Shown in pieces: positions 1 through 7,593 of a stretch of 44,156 nucleotides of DNA. The notes beneath the pieces were generated by a model, which ran no database searches, was not told the DNA's origin, and was given only the letters and a program-made list of their open reading frames with translations. Position 1 is the first letter of the stretch. Each line of letters starts with the position of its first letter. Position numbers and translations under genes: made by a program. Origin of the DNA: a virus; the IMG/VR virus record IMGVR_UViG_3300030104_002354, positions 1 to 44,156 of that record. One strand, written 5' to 3'.

Positions 1-4
1 GAAA

Positions 5-39
5 AAACCCTCTCAGGTTGGCTATACCTGACAGGGTTT
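5..39 (-). terminator. Hairpin at left edge, terminator-like for leftward transcripts
   Basis: A 14-bp stem with one mismatch (5-18 pairing with 26-39) and a 7-nt loop. The run of A at 2-7 becomes a U-run for leftward transcription, so it looks like a leftward rho-independent terminator. In the rightward direction there is no T-run. No leftward gene lies immediately to its right, so it may instead protect the early promoter from read-through or belong to sequence beyond the window. Confidence 0.45.
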
Positions 40-65
40 GAAAATAAACATCACAAAGGTATAGT
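38..65 (+). promoter_or_regulatory. Putative sigma70-type early promoter
   Basis: TTGAAA (38-43), 16-nt spacer, TATAGT (60-65). The same -10 and spacer length recur at 40808-40835. The -10 ends only 5 nt before the ATG at 71, so transcription would begin at or next to the start codon (a leaderless mRNA), unless another promoter is used. An AAAGG at 55-59 could serve as a ribosome site for a longer transcript. Confidence 0.4.
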
Positions 66-70
66 AGCAC

Positions 71-2563
71 ATGAGTAATGCAAATTTCATCCCTAATATC
101 CCGTTAAATTGGTCTACTTGTCCGATATATGCAAAGGGTGTATTACTTCCTAAGAAAAACGAGACCGATCCAGATGCTTTTGCTGGCGGTAAATCACCTT
201 TAGGCAAGGCTTGGAAATTAAATCTTAATGTAGAAGAGTCTGCGTTAATGATTGAAAAACAGCCAGAAGTTTTTAAAGCTATCGGTGTTTTTACTGGAGT
301 TAAGTCAGAAGGTTTAGTAATTTTCGATGTTGATAGAAACTTAGGTGCGATAAAGAAGAAGTGGGGTAAGGATCTAGAAGAAGCACCCGTAGTTATTTCA
401 CCTAAGAAAAATGCTGCTAAATATTTGTTTATTATTCCAGAAGAACATTGGTTAGAGGTTGAATCTCTTAGCCACACTGCTGCTGAAAATGAAGGATGGG
501 AAGTTTTATGGGGTGGTCAGGGTGTAATTGCTGGTGAGTACTACACAGGAGAAGGTAATTACGAAATAGAGGGAGACTTAAATAACGTTCCAGTTGCACC
601 TGAATGGTTGATTGCTCGCATGAAAGAGCAGTACAGAAAGAAACATACTGAGGTAGATATTAAATATGTAGATAACAGGTGGTCTAAGAGAAGTAAAGAG
701 GAAAAAGTTGCAATTATATCTAGTTGCTTAAGTGTTATTGGATATAAGGGGCCAGAGCAAGAAGACTATTGGTGGGAAATAGGGGCAATGATTAATAATG
801 AGTTAGACGGAGAGGAAGGTTTAGATCTTTGGAGAGAGTGGTCTAAAAACGATCCAGATTATAAATATGTTTGGGAAAATGGGGAAGATCCTTGTGCTGA
901 CAGGTGGTATAGGACATGGAGGAATGATGGAACTAGGTTAAATATGGGTAGTTTGATAAGACTTGCGGATGAAAAAGATCCAGATAGAAAAAGATTAAAG
1001 CAGAATGGTTTAGATAAATTAGTAGAGGAAGTTTCTGCTATTCCTCTTAGATTTAAGGAAGAGATTCCTGATGGTCCAGATGTTATTAAAAGCTATGTAG
1101 AGATAGATAACGATCCAGTAAATGAGAACCCTGCTTATAGAACACAGGCACTACATAAATTAGCTATTGAAAGTAAACATAGAAGTGCTGCTGATATAGA
1201 AGAGTTGGCAGAAGCACATGAAATGTTTGAAAGAACTAAAGGTAATAAGACTAAATGTATAGATGATTTAGATGATAGTCCTCTTGAGTACACGATACCT
1301 GGCCTACTTCCTAAACCTTGGACGCTCTTAGTACATGCTGATGGTGGAACAGGTAAAACAGCTATGTGTATGACTATTGTTAAACATATAGTAGATGGTA
1401 TTCCTTTTGAGGTTTATGGAGATACGGTACACGTTCCAAAAGGTAAGGTCTTATGGCTTAACGGTGATCAAAATGAAAGGGTTGTAAAAAGACAATTTGA
1501 TCAGATAGGTATAAAAAATACGAGAAATGTTCATGTAGAAGAAGAGTGGGACATACAGTGGTACACAAGATTTAGTAAGAGACAGAATAAACATAAGTAT
1601 GATCTTGTAATTATTGACAGCTTAGATGGTTGCAATAACAGCACTCCTTATAGTGAAAATGCTAGGGAATATGCTTTCCCTCTTAAAAAACTTGTTAGAA
1701 GGAACGGGAGTGAAAATGGATTCCACCCTTGTTCTCTAATTGTTATCCATCACAACAACAAGGATGGTTCAGAAAGAGGTACTACAGCTATTAAAAACGC
1801 TGTTGATGAAAGTTGGAATATGAGAAAAATGGATGAGGTAGAGATAGGAGAAGTGCGTAGTAGAGGTGTAATCACAGGAGGTAATACACGTTCCGTGCAA
1901 GTAAGAAAATCTAGGGATGATAGATCAGATGTGAAAATGTTATTTAACCTGCAACTGGACTACACATATAAAATATCCAGTTACCCAGAAGCAGAAGAAG
2001 GTGTTCAATTTGATTGTCCTAACGCTTTCTCCAGAGCTTTACTGAAAGTTATGAGAGACAGTGGTAAATCTTGGACTAATAAGAAACTAACCCAAATAGA
2101 TATAGGAGGAAAGCATAATGAGAGAGCAATTAAGTACGCAATAGAAAGATTAAAGGCCCAAAAATTAGTAGAAGAGGTGGACGGTCCAAAAATAAAAGGA
2201 AAGAGAGGGGGTAGACCTGCGAAGTACTATAAAGCTCTTAACGTTCCAGTGAAAAAAGGTACTTCTTCTAAGGGTGGGTTAGAAAGTGTGTCTAAACTAA
2301 AAAATACAGATACTGGAACGACTTTCAACGACAATTCAAATTGTCAAAACCCTACTTTTGTCGAAACTCCCGAAGTAAAGACAGGTTTCGACAAACAAGA
2401 GGTTTCGACAAAACCGATTGTTGTTGAAAAGCCTTCCACTGGAACGAAAGAGAGTTTTGACACAAAATCTACGGGACAGGGGGTTAATGAATGGGACATG
2501 TGGAAAGTCGAGCCTAAAGAAGTCTTAGATATGGTTGTAAAAGATCAAATTATAGATATATAG
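71..2563 (+). CDS. Bifunctional primase-polymerase / replicative helicase (RepA-like)
   Basis: Replication protein of 830 aa that probably primes and unwinds phage DNA. Residues about 1-190 match the N-terminal Prim-Pol domain, with the acidic pair in FDVD (D86, D88). Residues about 205-300 match PriCT-2 (EIGAMINNE, then LWREWS). Residues about 405-600 are a RecA/RepA-type ATPase with Walker A ADGGTGKT (423-430), Walker B DLVIIDS (511-517) and the RepA-like HHNNKDG motif (560-566). About 645-720 is a winged-helix-like segment (RAIKYAIERLKAQKLVEE), followed by a polar, low-complexity tail. The usual His of the third Prim-Pol motif is not seen; K117 (NAAKYLF) sits near its place. It is first in the rightward early operon, with the DNA polymerase two genes downstream. 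It is the only helicase or primase I see, so it should serve both roles. Confidence 0.88.
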   Translation: MSNANFIPNIPLNWSTCPIYAKGVLLPKKNETDPDAFAGGKSPLGKAWKLNLNVEESALMIEKQPEVFKAIGVFTGVKSEGLVIFDVDRNLGAIKKKWGKDLEEAPVVISPKKNAAKYLFIIPEEHWLEVESLSHTAAENEGWEVLWGGQGVIAGEYYTGEGNYEIEGDLNNVPVAPEWLIARMKEQYRKKHTEVDIKYVDNRWSKRSKEEKVAIISSCLSVIGYKGPEQEDYWWEIGAMINNELDGEEGLDLWREWSKNDPDYKYVWENGEDPCADRWYRTWRNDGTRLNMGSLIRLADEKDPDRKRLKQNGLDKLVEEVSAIPLRFKEEIPDGPDVIKSYVEIDNDPVNENPAYRTQALHKLAIESKHRSAADIEELAEAHEMFERTKGNKTKCIDDLDDSPLEYTIPGLLPKPWTLLVHADGGTGKTAMCMTIVKHIVDGIPFEVYGDTVHVPKGKVLWLNGDQNERVVKRQFDQIGIKNTRNVHVEEEWDIQWYTRFSKRQNKHKYDLVIIDSLDGCNNSTPYSENAREYAFPLKKLVRRNGSENGFHPCSLIVIHHNNKDGSERGTTAIKNAVDESWNMRKMDEVEIGEVRSRGVITGGNTRSVQVRKSRDDRSDVKMLFNLQLDYTYKISSYPEAEEGVQFDCPNAFSRALLKVMRDSGKSWTNKKLTQIDIGGKHNERAIKYAIERLKAQKLVEEVDGPKIKGKRGGRPAKYYKALNVPVKKGTSSKGGLESVSKLKNTDTGTTFNDNSNCQNPTFVETPEVKTGFDKQEVSTKPIVVEKPSTGTKESFDTKSTGQGVNEWDMWKVEPKEVLDMVVKDQIIDI

Positions 2564-2578
2564 CGATAGAGTATTACA

Positions 2579-3046
2579 ATGAATAACACATACACGGACT
2601 ATTTTATGTCAGAAGAATCTGGTGGTCTTAATGAAAGACCACAGAGCAATGCTTCTAGGTTACAGAAGCTTTCACATATACTTGCTCAATCGATACCAGT
2701 ATTAACTGAAAGTGCTTTAGTGCATGAAGGTAGAATAAATGATCTAGACGGTAGACAACAAAAAACTGAATTACAAGTAGCTCGCTTAGCTGAAAAAGAG
2801 AAAATAACGGAATATATGACAGTTAGAGCTTTACAGAATATTACAGGAGCAAATTGGGATGTAACTCGTAAAGGAGAGATAGGTAAGGAACTCTCTAACC
2901 TATGTAGAACGTACAAAATAGAAAGAGGTTCTGCTTTTGATAAAACTTACGGTACTGTTTACACTTACCCTCCATTCATTTTGAAGTTATGGTTGGAGCA
3001 AAATAGATATTACGTTCCAGAGGAGTTAAGGGGTTCATATGAGTGA
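2579..3046 (+). CDS. Hypothetical protein, coiled coil plus possible DNA-binding domain
   Basis: 155 aa. Residues about 25-80 are helical and charged and likely form a coiled coil. The second half (MTVRALQNITG, then GKELSNLCRTYKI, then YPPFILKLWL) has the pattern of small anti-repressor or KilA-type C-terminal DNA-binding domains: a helix, a 'GKELSNLCR' helix, a beta hairpin ending in YGTVYTYP, and a final helix. This is a resemblance by eye only. It lies 15 bp after the PrimPol-helicase and overlaps the next gene by 8 bp, so it is an operon member and may assist replication or early regulation. Confidence 0.7.
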   Translation: MNNTYTDYFMSEESGGLNERPQSNASRLQKLSHILAQSIPVLTESALVHEGRINDLDGRQQKTELQVARLAEKEKITEYMTVRALQNITGANWDVTRKGEIGKELSNLCRTYKIERGSAFDKTYGTVYTYPPFILKLWLEQNRYYVPEELRGSYE

Positions 3047-3293
3047 TAAGTATGTACGCATCTGTGCTTACACATGTAATTATGGTGAAGAAGAACCCTT
3101 AGCTTCTGTCCGTTTTACAAGTATCGGAGAAGACGGAAAAGTAAATGCAGTCGAGCAAGTTCATTACTGGAACGAACAGTATTGCAATGGTCATATAGAA
3201 AATGCTTTGGCAAGCGGTTTTGAAATATGCCTTATAACTAGATTGAATAAAAGGATTATGAGAAAGAGAATGAAAGAATGGTCTAAAATATAA
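3039..3293 (+). CDS. Small hypothetical early protein
   Basis: 84 aa, overlapping the previous gene by 8 bp, with a good ribosome site (AGGAG at 3021-3025 and AAGGGG at 3028-3033) before the ATG. The sequence has several Cys residues and a basic C-terminus (KRIMRKRMKEW). I do not recognise a family. It sits between the replication protein and the DNA polymerase. Confidence 0.65.
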   Translation: MSDKYVRICAYTCNYGEEEPLASVRFTSIGEDGKVNAVEQVHYWNEQYCNGHIENALASGFEICLITRLNKRIMRKRMKEWSKI

Positions 3294-3332
3294 TAGTGTG
3301 CTACATTAACAAAGTAAACTTTAGGTTAATCC

Positions 3333-5168
3333 ATGACCTCATTTCAAAAGTACTCTGTCTTTTATGGGATAGAGAATCTACATCGCTTAAATACTTGCAG
3401 TAGTATCAGTTTCGATACTGAAACGACCCAGTTACAACCAAAGAAAGGTGGTTTACGGCTTATTCAGTTAGGTTCTTACACAGCTAAAACAATCGTTGTT
3501 ATTGATTGTTTTGATCTAGAAGAAAAAGACTGGGATCAGTTAGATAAATTTTTTAACAACGGTTGCCGTTTTTGGTTGGCTCATAATGCTGTGTTTGATT
3601 TGGGCTGGTTACAAGAACAGGGAATCTATGTAAGAGGGAATGTTAGGTGTTCTTTTATCGCTAACAAACTCTTATATAACGGTGTACCTCACGCTAAACA
3701 TTCATTGGATGCTCTAGCTAGTAAACATTTATCTGTTGAATTACCCAAGGAACAACAAAGATCTGATTGGTCCAAACCTGAGTTATCTAAAGAACAGTTA
3801 GAATATGCAGCTACGGACGTAGAAGTGTTGCTTGAACTAGATCAAATTCTTGATCAAAAGTTATCTAAAGCAAACTTAAAAGCTAGTTACACACTTGAAT
3901 GTCAGGCTTTGCCTGCTATGGCTCAAATGTGGAGGATAGGTTTACCTTGGAACGCACAAGCTTTACAAACTTATAAAGAAGATAAAGCTTTTGATGTGCA
4001 ACACATGGGAGATGAGTTTATACGAGAGTTAGATAATTCTCTTCCTGAAGAAGAGAAACTTCCTAGAAATGAAGATGGTACTTTTAACTTAAGGCCAAAA
4101 GATACAGGCGCTATTCGTTTAGGTACTAAAAAATATGCTGGCTTTAATATTAAAAGTTCTAAGCAACTATTAAATAAACTTACACTTATACTTGGCTACA
4201 CTCCTACAGATAACAACGGTAAACCTAGCGTAGGTAAAGAAGCACTAAGAAGGGCGGCTGCGGATTCTGAAACGATCCAGACATTAGTTGAGTGGAAGAG
4301 GAAAGAGAAGAGGAGACAGATGGCACAAAGTATTCAAGAAAAGATGGCTGATGATGGGTTTGTTCGTGCTTCTTATATGCAGTTAGGTGCAGAAACAGGA
4401 AGAATGAGTTCACTTAAACCTAATAATCAGCAGATTCCTAGAGATAAAGAGTTTAGAAGTTGTGTTGAAGCTCCTGAAGGTTGGAAAATAGTTGACGCAG
4501 ATTTTAGTCAGATGGAATTACGTTTAGCTGCTGCTCTAGCTAACGATACAAATATGATTCAAGCATTTAAAGAAGGGGCAGATTTACATGATTACACAGC
4601 CGAGAAGATGGGATGTGATAGACAGATAGCGAAATCCGCTAATTTTGGATTGCTGTATGGCGCAGGTGTAGAAGGGTTAAGAAACTATGCTGGTGCTCAA
4701 GGTGTTCTTATGTCACAGGAACAAGCAAGGAGTGTTAGAGATGGATGGCTAAATACATATTTTGGTATCAAAGAGTGGCAGAAAGAGAATCAAGATGAAG
4801 TTCGTTCCACGGAAGACAATGAATGGCCTGAGATAAGAGTGCCTGTAACCAACATGCGTAGGTACTTAAAAGGTGATTTGAATAGGGTTACGGTTAGATG
4901 TAATACACCAATACAGGGTGCAGGGGCAGCTATATTGAAATGTGCTTTAGGGAATATATGGCCTGAAGTGCATAAAGCTGGTGAAGATGTTGTGAAGATT
5001 GCTGCTGCTGTTCACGATGAGATACTTCTTTTAGTCAAAGAGGAGTACGCTGATGAATGGGCAACATTACTAAAGGGGATCATGGAAAGTGCTGAATCTT
5101 TGTGGTTAAAAGATGTACCGTCTTTAGCCGAGGTAAAGATCGGAAACACATGGGAGGAAGTACATTGA
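3333..5168 (+). CDS. DNA polymerase I (family A) with 3'-5' exonuclease
   Basis: Phage replicative polymerase of 611 aa: a DnaQ-like proofreading domain fused to a Pol A palm, without the 5'-3' exonuclease of cellular Pol I. Exo motifs: FDTET (D28, E30), HNAVFDLGWL (N85, D89) and YAATDVEVL (D162). Polymerase motif A is DADFSQMELR (D390). The O-helix RQIAKSANFGLLYG carries R430, K434, F438 and Y442. Motif C is HDE (561-563). F438 aligns with E. coli Phe762, the ancestral state, not the Tyr or Leu variants common in marine phages. The family and fold are established; the role as the phage replicase is inferred from context. The ATG at 3333 has a weak ribosome site. Confidence 0.95.
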   Translation: MTSFQKYSVFYGIENLHRLNTCSSISFDTETTQLQPKKGGLRLIQLGSYTAKTIVVIDCFDLEEKDWDQLDKFFNNGCRFWLAHNAVFDLGWLQEQGIYVRGNVRCSFIANKLLYNGVPHAKHSLDALASKHLSVELPKEQQRSDWSKPELSKEQLEYAATDVEVLLELDQILDQKLSKANLKASYTLECQALPAMAQMWRIGLPWNAQALQTYKEDKAFDVQHMGDEFIRELDNSLPEEEKLPRNEDGTFNLRPKDTGAIRLGTKKYAGFNIKSSKQLLNKLTLILGYTPTDNNGKPSVGKEALRRAAADSETIQTLVEWKRKEKRRQMAQSIQEKMADDGFVRASYMQLGAETGRMSSLKPNNQQIPRDKEFRSCVEAPEGWKIVDADFSQMELRLAAALANDTNMIQAFKEGADLHDYTAEKMGCDRQIAKSANFGLLYGAGVEGLRNYAGAQGVLMSQEQARSVRDGWLNTYFGIKEWQKENQDEVRSTEDNEWPEIRVPVTNMRRYLKGDLNRVTVRCNTPIQGAGAAILKCALGNIWPEVHKAGEDVVKIAAAVHDEILLLVKEEYADEWATLLKGIMESAESLWLKDVPSLAEVKIGNTWEEVH

Positions 5169-5317
5169 TAGAAGTATCTAAAAACGATAAAGGTTGGTAC
5201 TACAAGAAACAAAAGCAAGTAGGATACTACAGCAGTCTTGCTGAAGTAATGGTTCATGCCTACCGAGAAGAGTGCCCGACTGATAGTGATGGAACGTCTG
5301 AACAGCGAAATAGTTAA
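5165..5317 (+). CDS. Small hypothetical protein with TTG start
   Basis: 50 aa if translation begins at the TTG at 5165, which overlaps the polymerase stop codon (TTGA) and is preceded at good spacing by GGGAGGAAG (5151-5159). In-frame ATGs further upstream would place the N-terminus deep inside the polymerase gene and are less likely. The core (KGWYYKKQKQVGYYSSLAE) looks like a small beta-strand-rich domain. No family recognised. The coupling to the polymerase gene suggests co-translation. Confidence 0.55.
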   Translation: MIEVSKNDKGWYYKKQKQVGYYSSLAEVMVHAYREECPTDSDGTSEQRNS

Positions 5318-5465
5318 AGCTCAAACTAGTGATCTTCAAAGAGCCGCAGACTTTTTAGAGGGAGCAAGAAAAGTTCGAGCAGGTTCTAAAAAACAAAGAA
5401 GATTGTCTAGAGAAGCCCACAGAGATGCTCACCTTAGAAAAGTCGATAGACCAATTTCGTGGTAG
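5256..5465 (+). CDS. Small basic hypothetical protein
   Basis: 69 aa from ATG 5256, or 58 aa from the in-frame ATG at 5289; neither has a clear ribosome site. The sequence is helical and rich in Arg and Lys (GARKVRAGSKKQRRLSREAHR), consistent with nucleic-acid binding, but I do not recognise it. It overlaps its neighbours on both sides in different frames, typical of compressed phage early operons. Confidence 0.5.
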   Translation: MPTEKSARLIVMERLNSEIVKAQTSDLQRAADFLEGARKVRAGSKKQRRLSREAHRDAHLRKVDRPISW

Positions 5466-5763
5466 AGTAGTACAACGGCTATCTGTATTAATGGCTTTGA
5501 AGCACGGAAACAAAACTTATATGCAGTTATTACTAGACCCTAATAGGGCAGATCTAGTAGCAACTGAAGCAGAAAAAGAAGGTATCAGACCTTCTGCATG
5601 GGTAAGAAAAGTTATCTACAACAAGTTAGAAACTAGCTTACCTAGTTCTGTATATAAAGAAGCTGAAGCTAAAGACGAAGTTGTATGGAGAGAATCTGTA
5701 AGGAAAAGAGTTGAAGGCCGTTCCAGTGCTCCAGAAAAACCCCCTAAATCAATTACACAATGA
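5425..5763 (+). CDS. Ribbon-helix-helix domain protein
   Basis: 112 aa. Residues about 32-65 (MQLLLDPNRADLVATEAE, then IRPSAWVRKVIYNKLE) match the ribbon-helix-helix fold: a short beta strand, a helix with alternating hydrophobics, a turn, and a second helix with the typical S/T-A-W-V-R-K start. Such proteins dimerise and bind operator DNA, so a transcriptional regulator of early genes is likely. The C-terminus is polar and Pro-rich. Its stop overlaps the next start (ATGA). Confidence 0.7.
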   Translation: MLTLEKSIDQFRGRVVQRLSVLMALKHGNKTYMQLLLDPNRADLVATEAEKEGIRPSAWVRKVIYNKLETSLPSSVYKEAEAKDEVVWRESVRKRVEGRSSAPEKPPKSITQ

Positions 5764-5954
5764 CTTATCATTCTGCTGTTACTTCAGAGAACGCACCATC
5801 TAAACCCAGACTAAGATTGCACCTTTTCTGGGTGTGTTACCCGAGACAGGAAGGTAAAGATATGCGTTATTCAGGTTACACAAAGGAAGAGGCAACGAAA
5901 CAAGCTAAAATTAATAACCCTACTGCTTCAGTACTTTGGAAGAGAGAACTGTGA
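5760..5954 (+). CDS. Small hypothetical protein
   Basis: 64 aa, starting in the ATGA overlap with the upstream gene and ending in a GTGA overlap with the downstream gene, so it is probably translated by coupling. The centre has an aromatic strand (LRLHLFWVCYP) followed by YSGYTKEEATKQAK, which resembles small beta-beta-alpha 'WGYT.EEA...A' domains. Function unknown. Confidence 0.6.
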   Translation: MTYHSAVTSENAPSKPRLRLHLFWVCYPRQEGKDMRYSGYTKEEATKQAKINNPTASVLWKREL

Positions 5955-6172
5955 CTTCTACAACATCAGCACCTAAATTTAAATTAGATGATCAAGTAAA
6001 TAAAAAGAAAAATACAGGTGTTTTTCTGGCAATAGGATCTGCTGTTGGAACGATCATAAAAGTCATAGAGAAACATAACGTAAGAGGACGTATTTGTTAC
6101 TACTACAGTGTTAAATGGCCTGACGGTAGAACATCGGAACACGCACAACACATACTAGTTCCAGCACCGTAA
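5951..6172 (+). CDS. Small SH3/KOW-like hypothetical protein
   Basis: 73 aa from the GTG at 5951, which overlaps the previous stop (GTGA) and has GGAAGAGAG just upstream at 5938-5946. An extension to a TTG at 5936 is possible but not needed. The pattern FKLDDQV, then GSAVGTIIKVIEK, then YYYSVKWPDG, ending ILVPAP, is that of a small SH3-like or KOW-type barrel often found in phage early proteins. The fold is inferred; the partner is unknown. Confidence 0.6.
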   Translation: MTSTTSAPKFKLDDQVNKKKNTGVFLAIGSAVGTIIKVIEKHNVRGRICYYYSVKWPDGRTSEHAQHILVPAP

Positions 6173-6175
6173 ATA

Positions 6176-6391
6176 ATGAATCAAACTCAGTGTCCTTGTC
6201 CTAAGTGTTCCAAGCTTAGGACTAGAGTTGTGCTCACTAAACGTTCCAGTGATGGCATAACAATTAGACGCAGATGGTGTACTGCGTGTGATCATCGTTG
6301 GTATTCAGTTCAGTATCCCGAAGTTGCGGTAGATAGTACTGAAATAAGATGGGTAAAAACAGGATCTAAAGCAGAGTTTGTACCCTCATAG
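6176..6391 (+). CDS. NrdR-like zinc-ribbon protein
   Basis: 71 aa with two Cys pairs, CPKC near residue 8 and CTAC near residue 35, separated by VVLTKRSSDGITIRRRW. This matches the zinc ribbon at the N-terminus of the transcription repressor NrdR (CPxC, then S.DG..IRRRR.C.aC). The NrdR ATP-cone is absent, so it is not NrdR itself. Likely a small nucleic-acid-binding or transcription-modulating protein. It is last in the early operon; its 3' end overlaps the leftward gene that follows by 6 bp. Confidence 0.65.
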   Translation: MNQTQCPCPKCSKLRTRVVLTKRSSDGITIRRRWCTACDHRWYSVQYPEVAVDSTEIRWVKTGSKAEFVPS

Positions 6392-6676
6392 TTTTAGTAC
6401 TTTTCTTAGCCAGTTTTTATACGAAGGTTGTTTTACAGGTTTCTGTAAGCAAGCAATTTTAGCTTTGCATTTTGCTATTTCGGTTAAGCAGTTAGCTATG
6501 AACTGTGTCTGATGAAAGTAGTGTCTTTCTATTGCTTCGCAGTGTCTTACTAATTGCTCTTTTGAGGCTTCTTCGCTATACCATCTTATTTTCTTTTCTA
6601 GCTCTAATTCTTGTTCAATGCTGGCAGGTTCCATTAGTTGATCTAACAGAATAAATTGCTCATCCAAGTTCTCCAT
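6386..6676 (-). CDS. Hypothetical helical protein
   Basis: 96 aa, leftward, last of a four-gene set (7006 to 6386). Almost entirely helical: ELELEKKIRWYSEEASKEQL, then VRHCEAIERHYFHQTQFIAN. The pattern of a short helix, 'S.EQL', then a longer helix with spaced aromatics recalls small cyanobacterial and cyanophage helical proteins (NblA is one of that general shape), but I cannot claim homology. Its start lies inside the end of the upstream gene (17-bp overlap). Confidence 0.6.
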   Translation of the reverse strand: MENLDEQFILLDQLMEPASIEQELELEKKIRWYSEEASKEQLVRHCEAIERHYFHQTQFIANCLTEIAKCKAKIACLQKPVKQPSYKNWLRKVLKL

Positions 6677-6824
6677 CTAATTGTTTTCTCTTAGCTTCTA
6701 ACCCAGTGTAGATACCGTGCATTGGATTGTCAGGTAAATGGCGACCATCAAGAATGTACAGACGTTCCATGTCTAAAACTCTTTGGCGATCTTCTTCTAG
6801 CCAGTCTCTTTTATAAAAGCTCAT
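6660..6824 (-). CDS. Small hypothetical protein (54 aa)
   Basis: Starts MSFYKRDWLEEDRQRVLDME, contains HLPDNPMHGIYTGLEAK and ends in ELG. It begins in an ATGA overlap with the upstream gene (6821-6824), and its end overlaps the next start by 17 bp. Helical N-terminus, Pro-rich turn, helical C-terminus. No family recognised. The tight coupling on both sides argues that it is real. Confidence 0.6.
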   Translation of the reverse strand: MSFYKRDWLEEDRQRVLDMERLYILDGRHLPDNPMHGIYTGLEAKRKQLDGELG

Positions 6825-7006
6825 TGTAGTGTAGTAGTTGAATTGGGGTATAACCTTGCTTGTAAGAAGTTTACAGCTTGATCGTCAAGTGTATTTGTAG
6901 TCTGTTTTGATGCTGCCTTTAGCAGATCTAATAACAGCTTCTTACCTGCTTCACTTCGCAAAAAAGCGTATAAAACAGGTCGAAAAGGCTTAAGTAATTT
7001 TCCCAT
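6821..7006 (-). CDS. Small hypothetical amphipathic protein
   Basis: 61 aa from the ATG at 7006; a GTG four codons upstream (7018) is an alternative start. For the ATG, GAAGAG about 11 nt upstream can act as ribosome site. The N-terminus is basic and hydrophobic (GKLLKPFRPVLYAFLRSEAG), followed by an amphipathic helix KKLLLDLLKAASKQ, without a full membrane span. It could be membrane-associated. Function unknown. First gene of the small leftward operon. Confidence 0.55.
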   Translation of the reverse strand: MGKLLKPFRPVLYAFLRSEAGKKLLLDLLKAASKQTTNTLDDQAVNFLQARLYPNSTTTLQ

Positions 7007-7079
7007 AAATAGACTCACTCTTCACAATCTTATATAAAACCGCTACATTTGGCTTAGTGATCCCCATCACAACTACAAG

Positions 7080-7119
7080 ACCTCCCTAGATTTGCACAAT
7101 AAGGGGGGTTTTGTTGTCT
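7080..7119 (+). terminator. Rho-independent terminator, rightward
   Basis: An 8-bp stem (7080-7087 with 7102-7109), perfect with one U-G wobble in the rightward RNA, and a 14-nt loop. It is followed by TTTTGTTGTCTTT. It can end read-through from the 0.07-6.4 kb early operon after it crosses the small leftward genes. Confidence 0.65.
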
Positions 7120-7145
7120 TTGCCTATAAAGAATTTAACAAAGTC

Positions 7146-7250
7146 ATGGAGCAAAAAAGTAGATTATGCTTTTGCCCACACTGTCTTGAAATAAGACGAC
7201 AACAAACAAGGGCTACTTACTTGAATAACAAACTAAAAGTAGTAAAGTAA
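7146..7250 (+). CDS. Possible 34-aa Cys-rich microprotein
   Basis: An ATG at 7146 opens 34 codons with the N-terminal cluster CFCPHC (residues 8-13), then a basic stretch (RRQQTRATYLNNK). The Cys/His spacing suits half a zinc site. There is no strong ribosome site. It lies between two rightward terminators, so it would be its own small transcription unit; alternatively the interval is non-coding RNA. The region 7010-7400 contains nothing else I can call. Confidence 0.3.
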   Translation: MEQKSRLCFCPHCLEIRRQQTRATYLNNKLKVVK

Positions 7251-7319
7251 AAAAGTACCTTACTAGCCTTGCAAGTAAGTTATTGGACCCCTCGCAGTGG
7301 GATGCGATGTTAGGTAAGA

Positions 7320-7353
7320 CCCTCTAACTCACACTTAGAGGGTTTTGCTTTTT
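7320..7353 (+). terminator. Rho-independent terminator, rightward
   Basis: A perfect 8-bp stem (CCCTCTAA at 7320-7327 with its complement at 7335-7342) and a 7-nt loop, followed by TTTTGCTTTTT. It is the second rightward terminator in 270 bp, with no large rightward gene between them, which points to a short transcript ending here. Confidence 0.75.
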
Positions 7354-7404
7354 CCCAGTGCTTAACCAAAGTCTGTAACTCTTTAATTCTGGCCTTAGCC
7401 CTTT

Positions 7405-7593
7405 CTATCTCTTCCTCCATCCGCTTGGATCTCTCTTAGTTACTTCTAATCTAGCAACGTCTTTCTCTACAGCATTTAAACGATGAAATATTTCTCGAAA
7501 GTTACCTTGATTACGATTGGAACGATTCGCTAAAACCATTAACGCTCCAGAAATAGCTGCTCCTATAAGTGCTGCAAGTAGTTCTTGAGGCAT
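7405..7593 (-). CDS. Small membrane protein with coiled coil (possible lysis accessory)
   Basis: 62 aa. An N-terminal hydrophobic helix (ELLAALIGAAISGALMVLA, about residues 4-22) is followed by a basic and then heptad-like segment (FREIFHRLNAVEKDVARLEV). One TM plus a coiled coil is the layout of small inner-membrane spanins and of many phage holin-like proteins; this is a guess from topology. AAAAGG about 7 nt before the ATG is a fair ribosome site. It is divergent from the holin-like gene at 7640. Confidence 0.6.
   Translation of the reverse strand: MPQELLAALIGAAISGALMVLANRSNRNQGNFREIFHRLNAVEKDVARLEVTKRDPSGWRKR

Noticed and set aside
22-477. Leftward open frame of 151 codons at the left edge
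   Set aside because: It lies wholly opposite the Prim-Pol domain, whose motifs are clear; no ribosome site or family match. A shadow.
5012-5257. Leftward open frame opposite the polymerase end
   Set aside because: It lies opposite polymerase motif C and the small following gene; hydrophobic by chance; no start signal.
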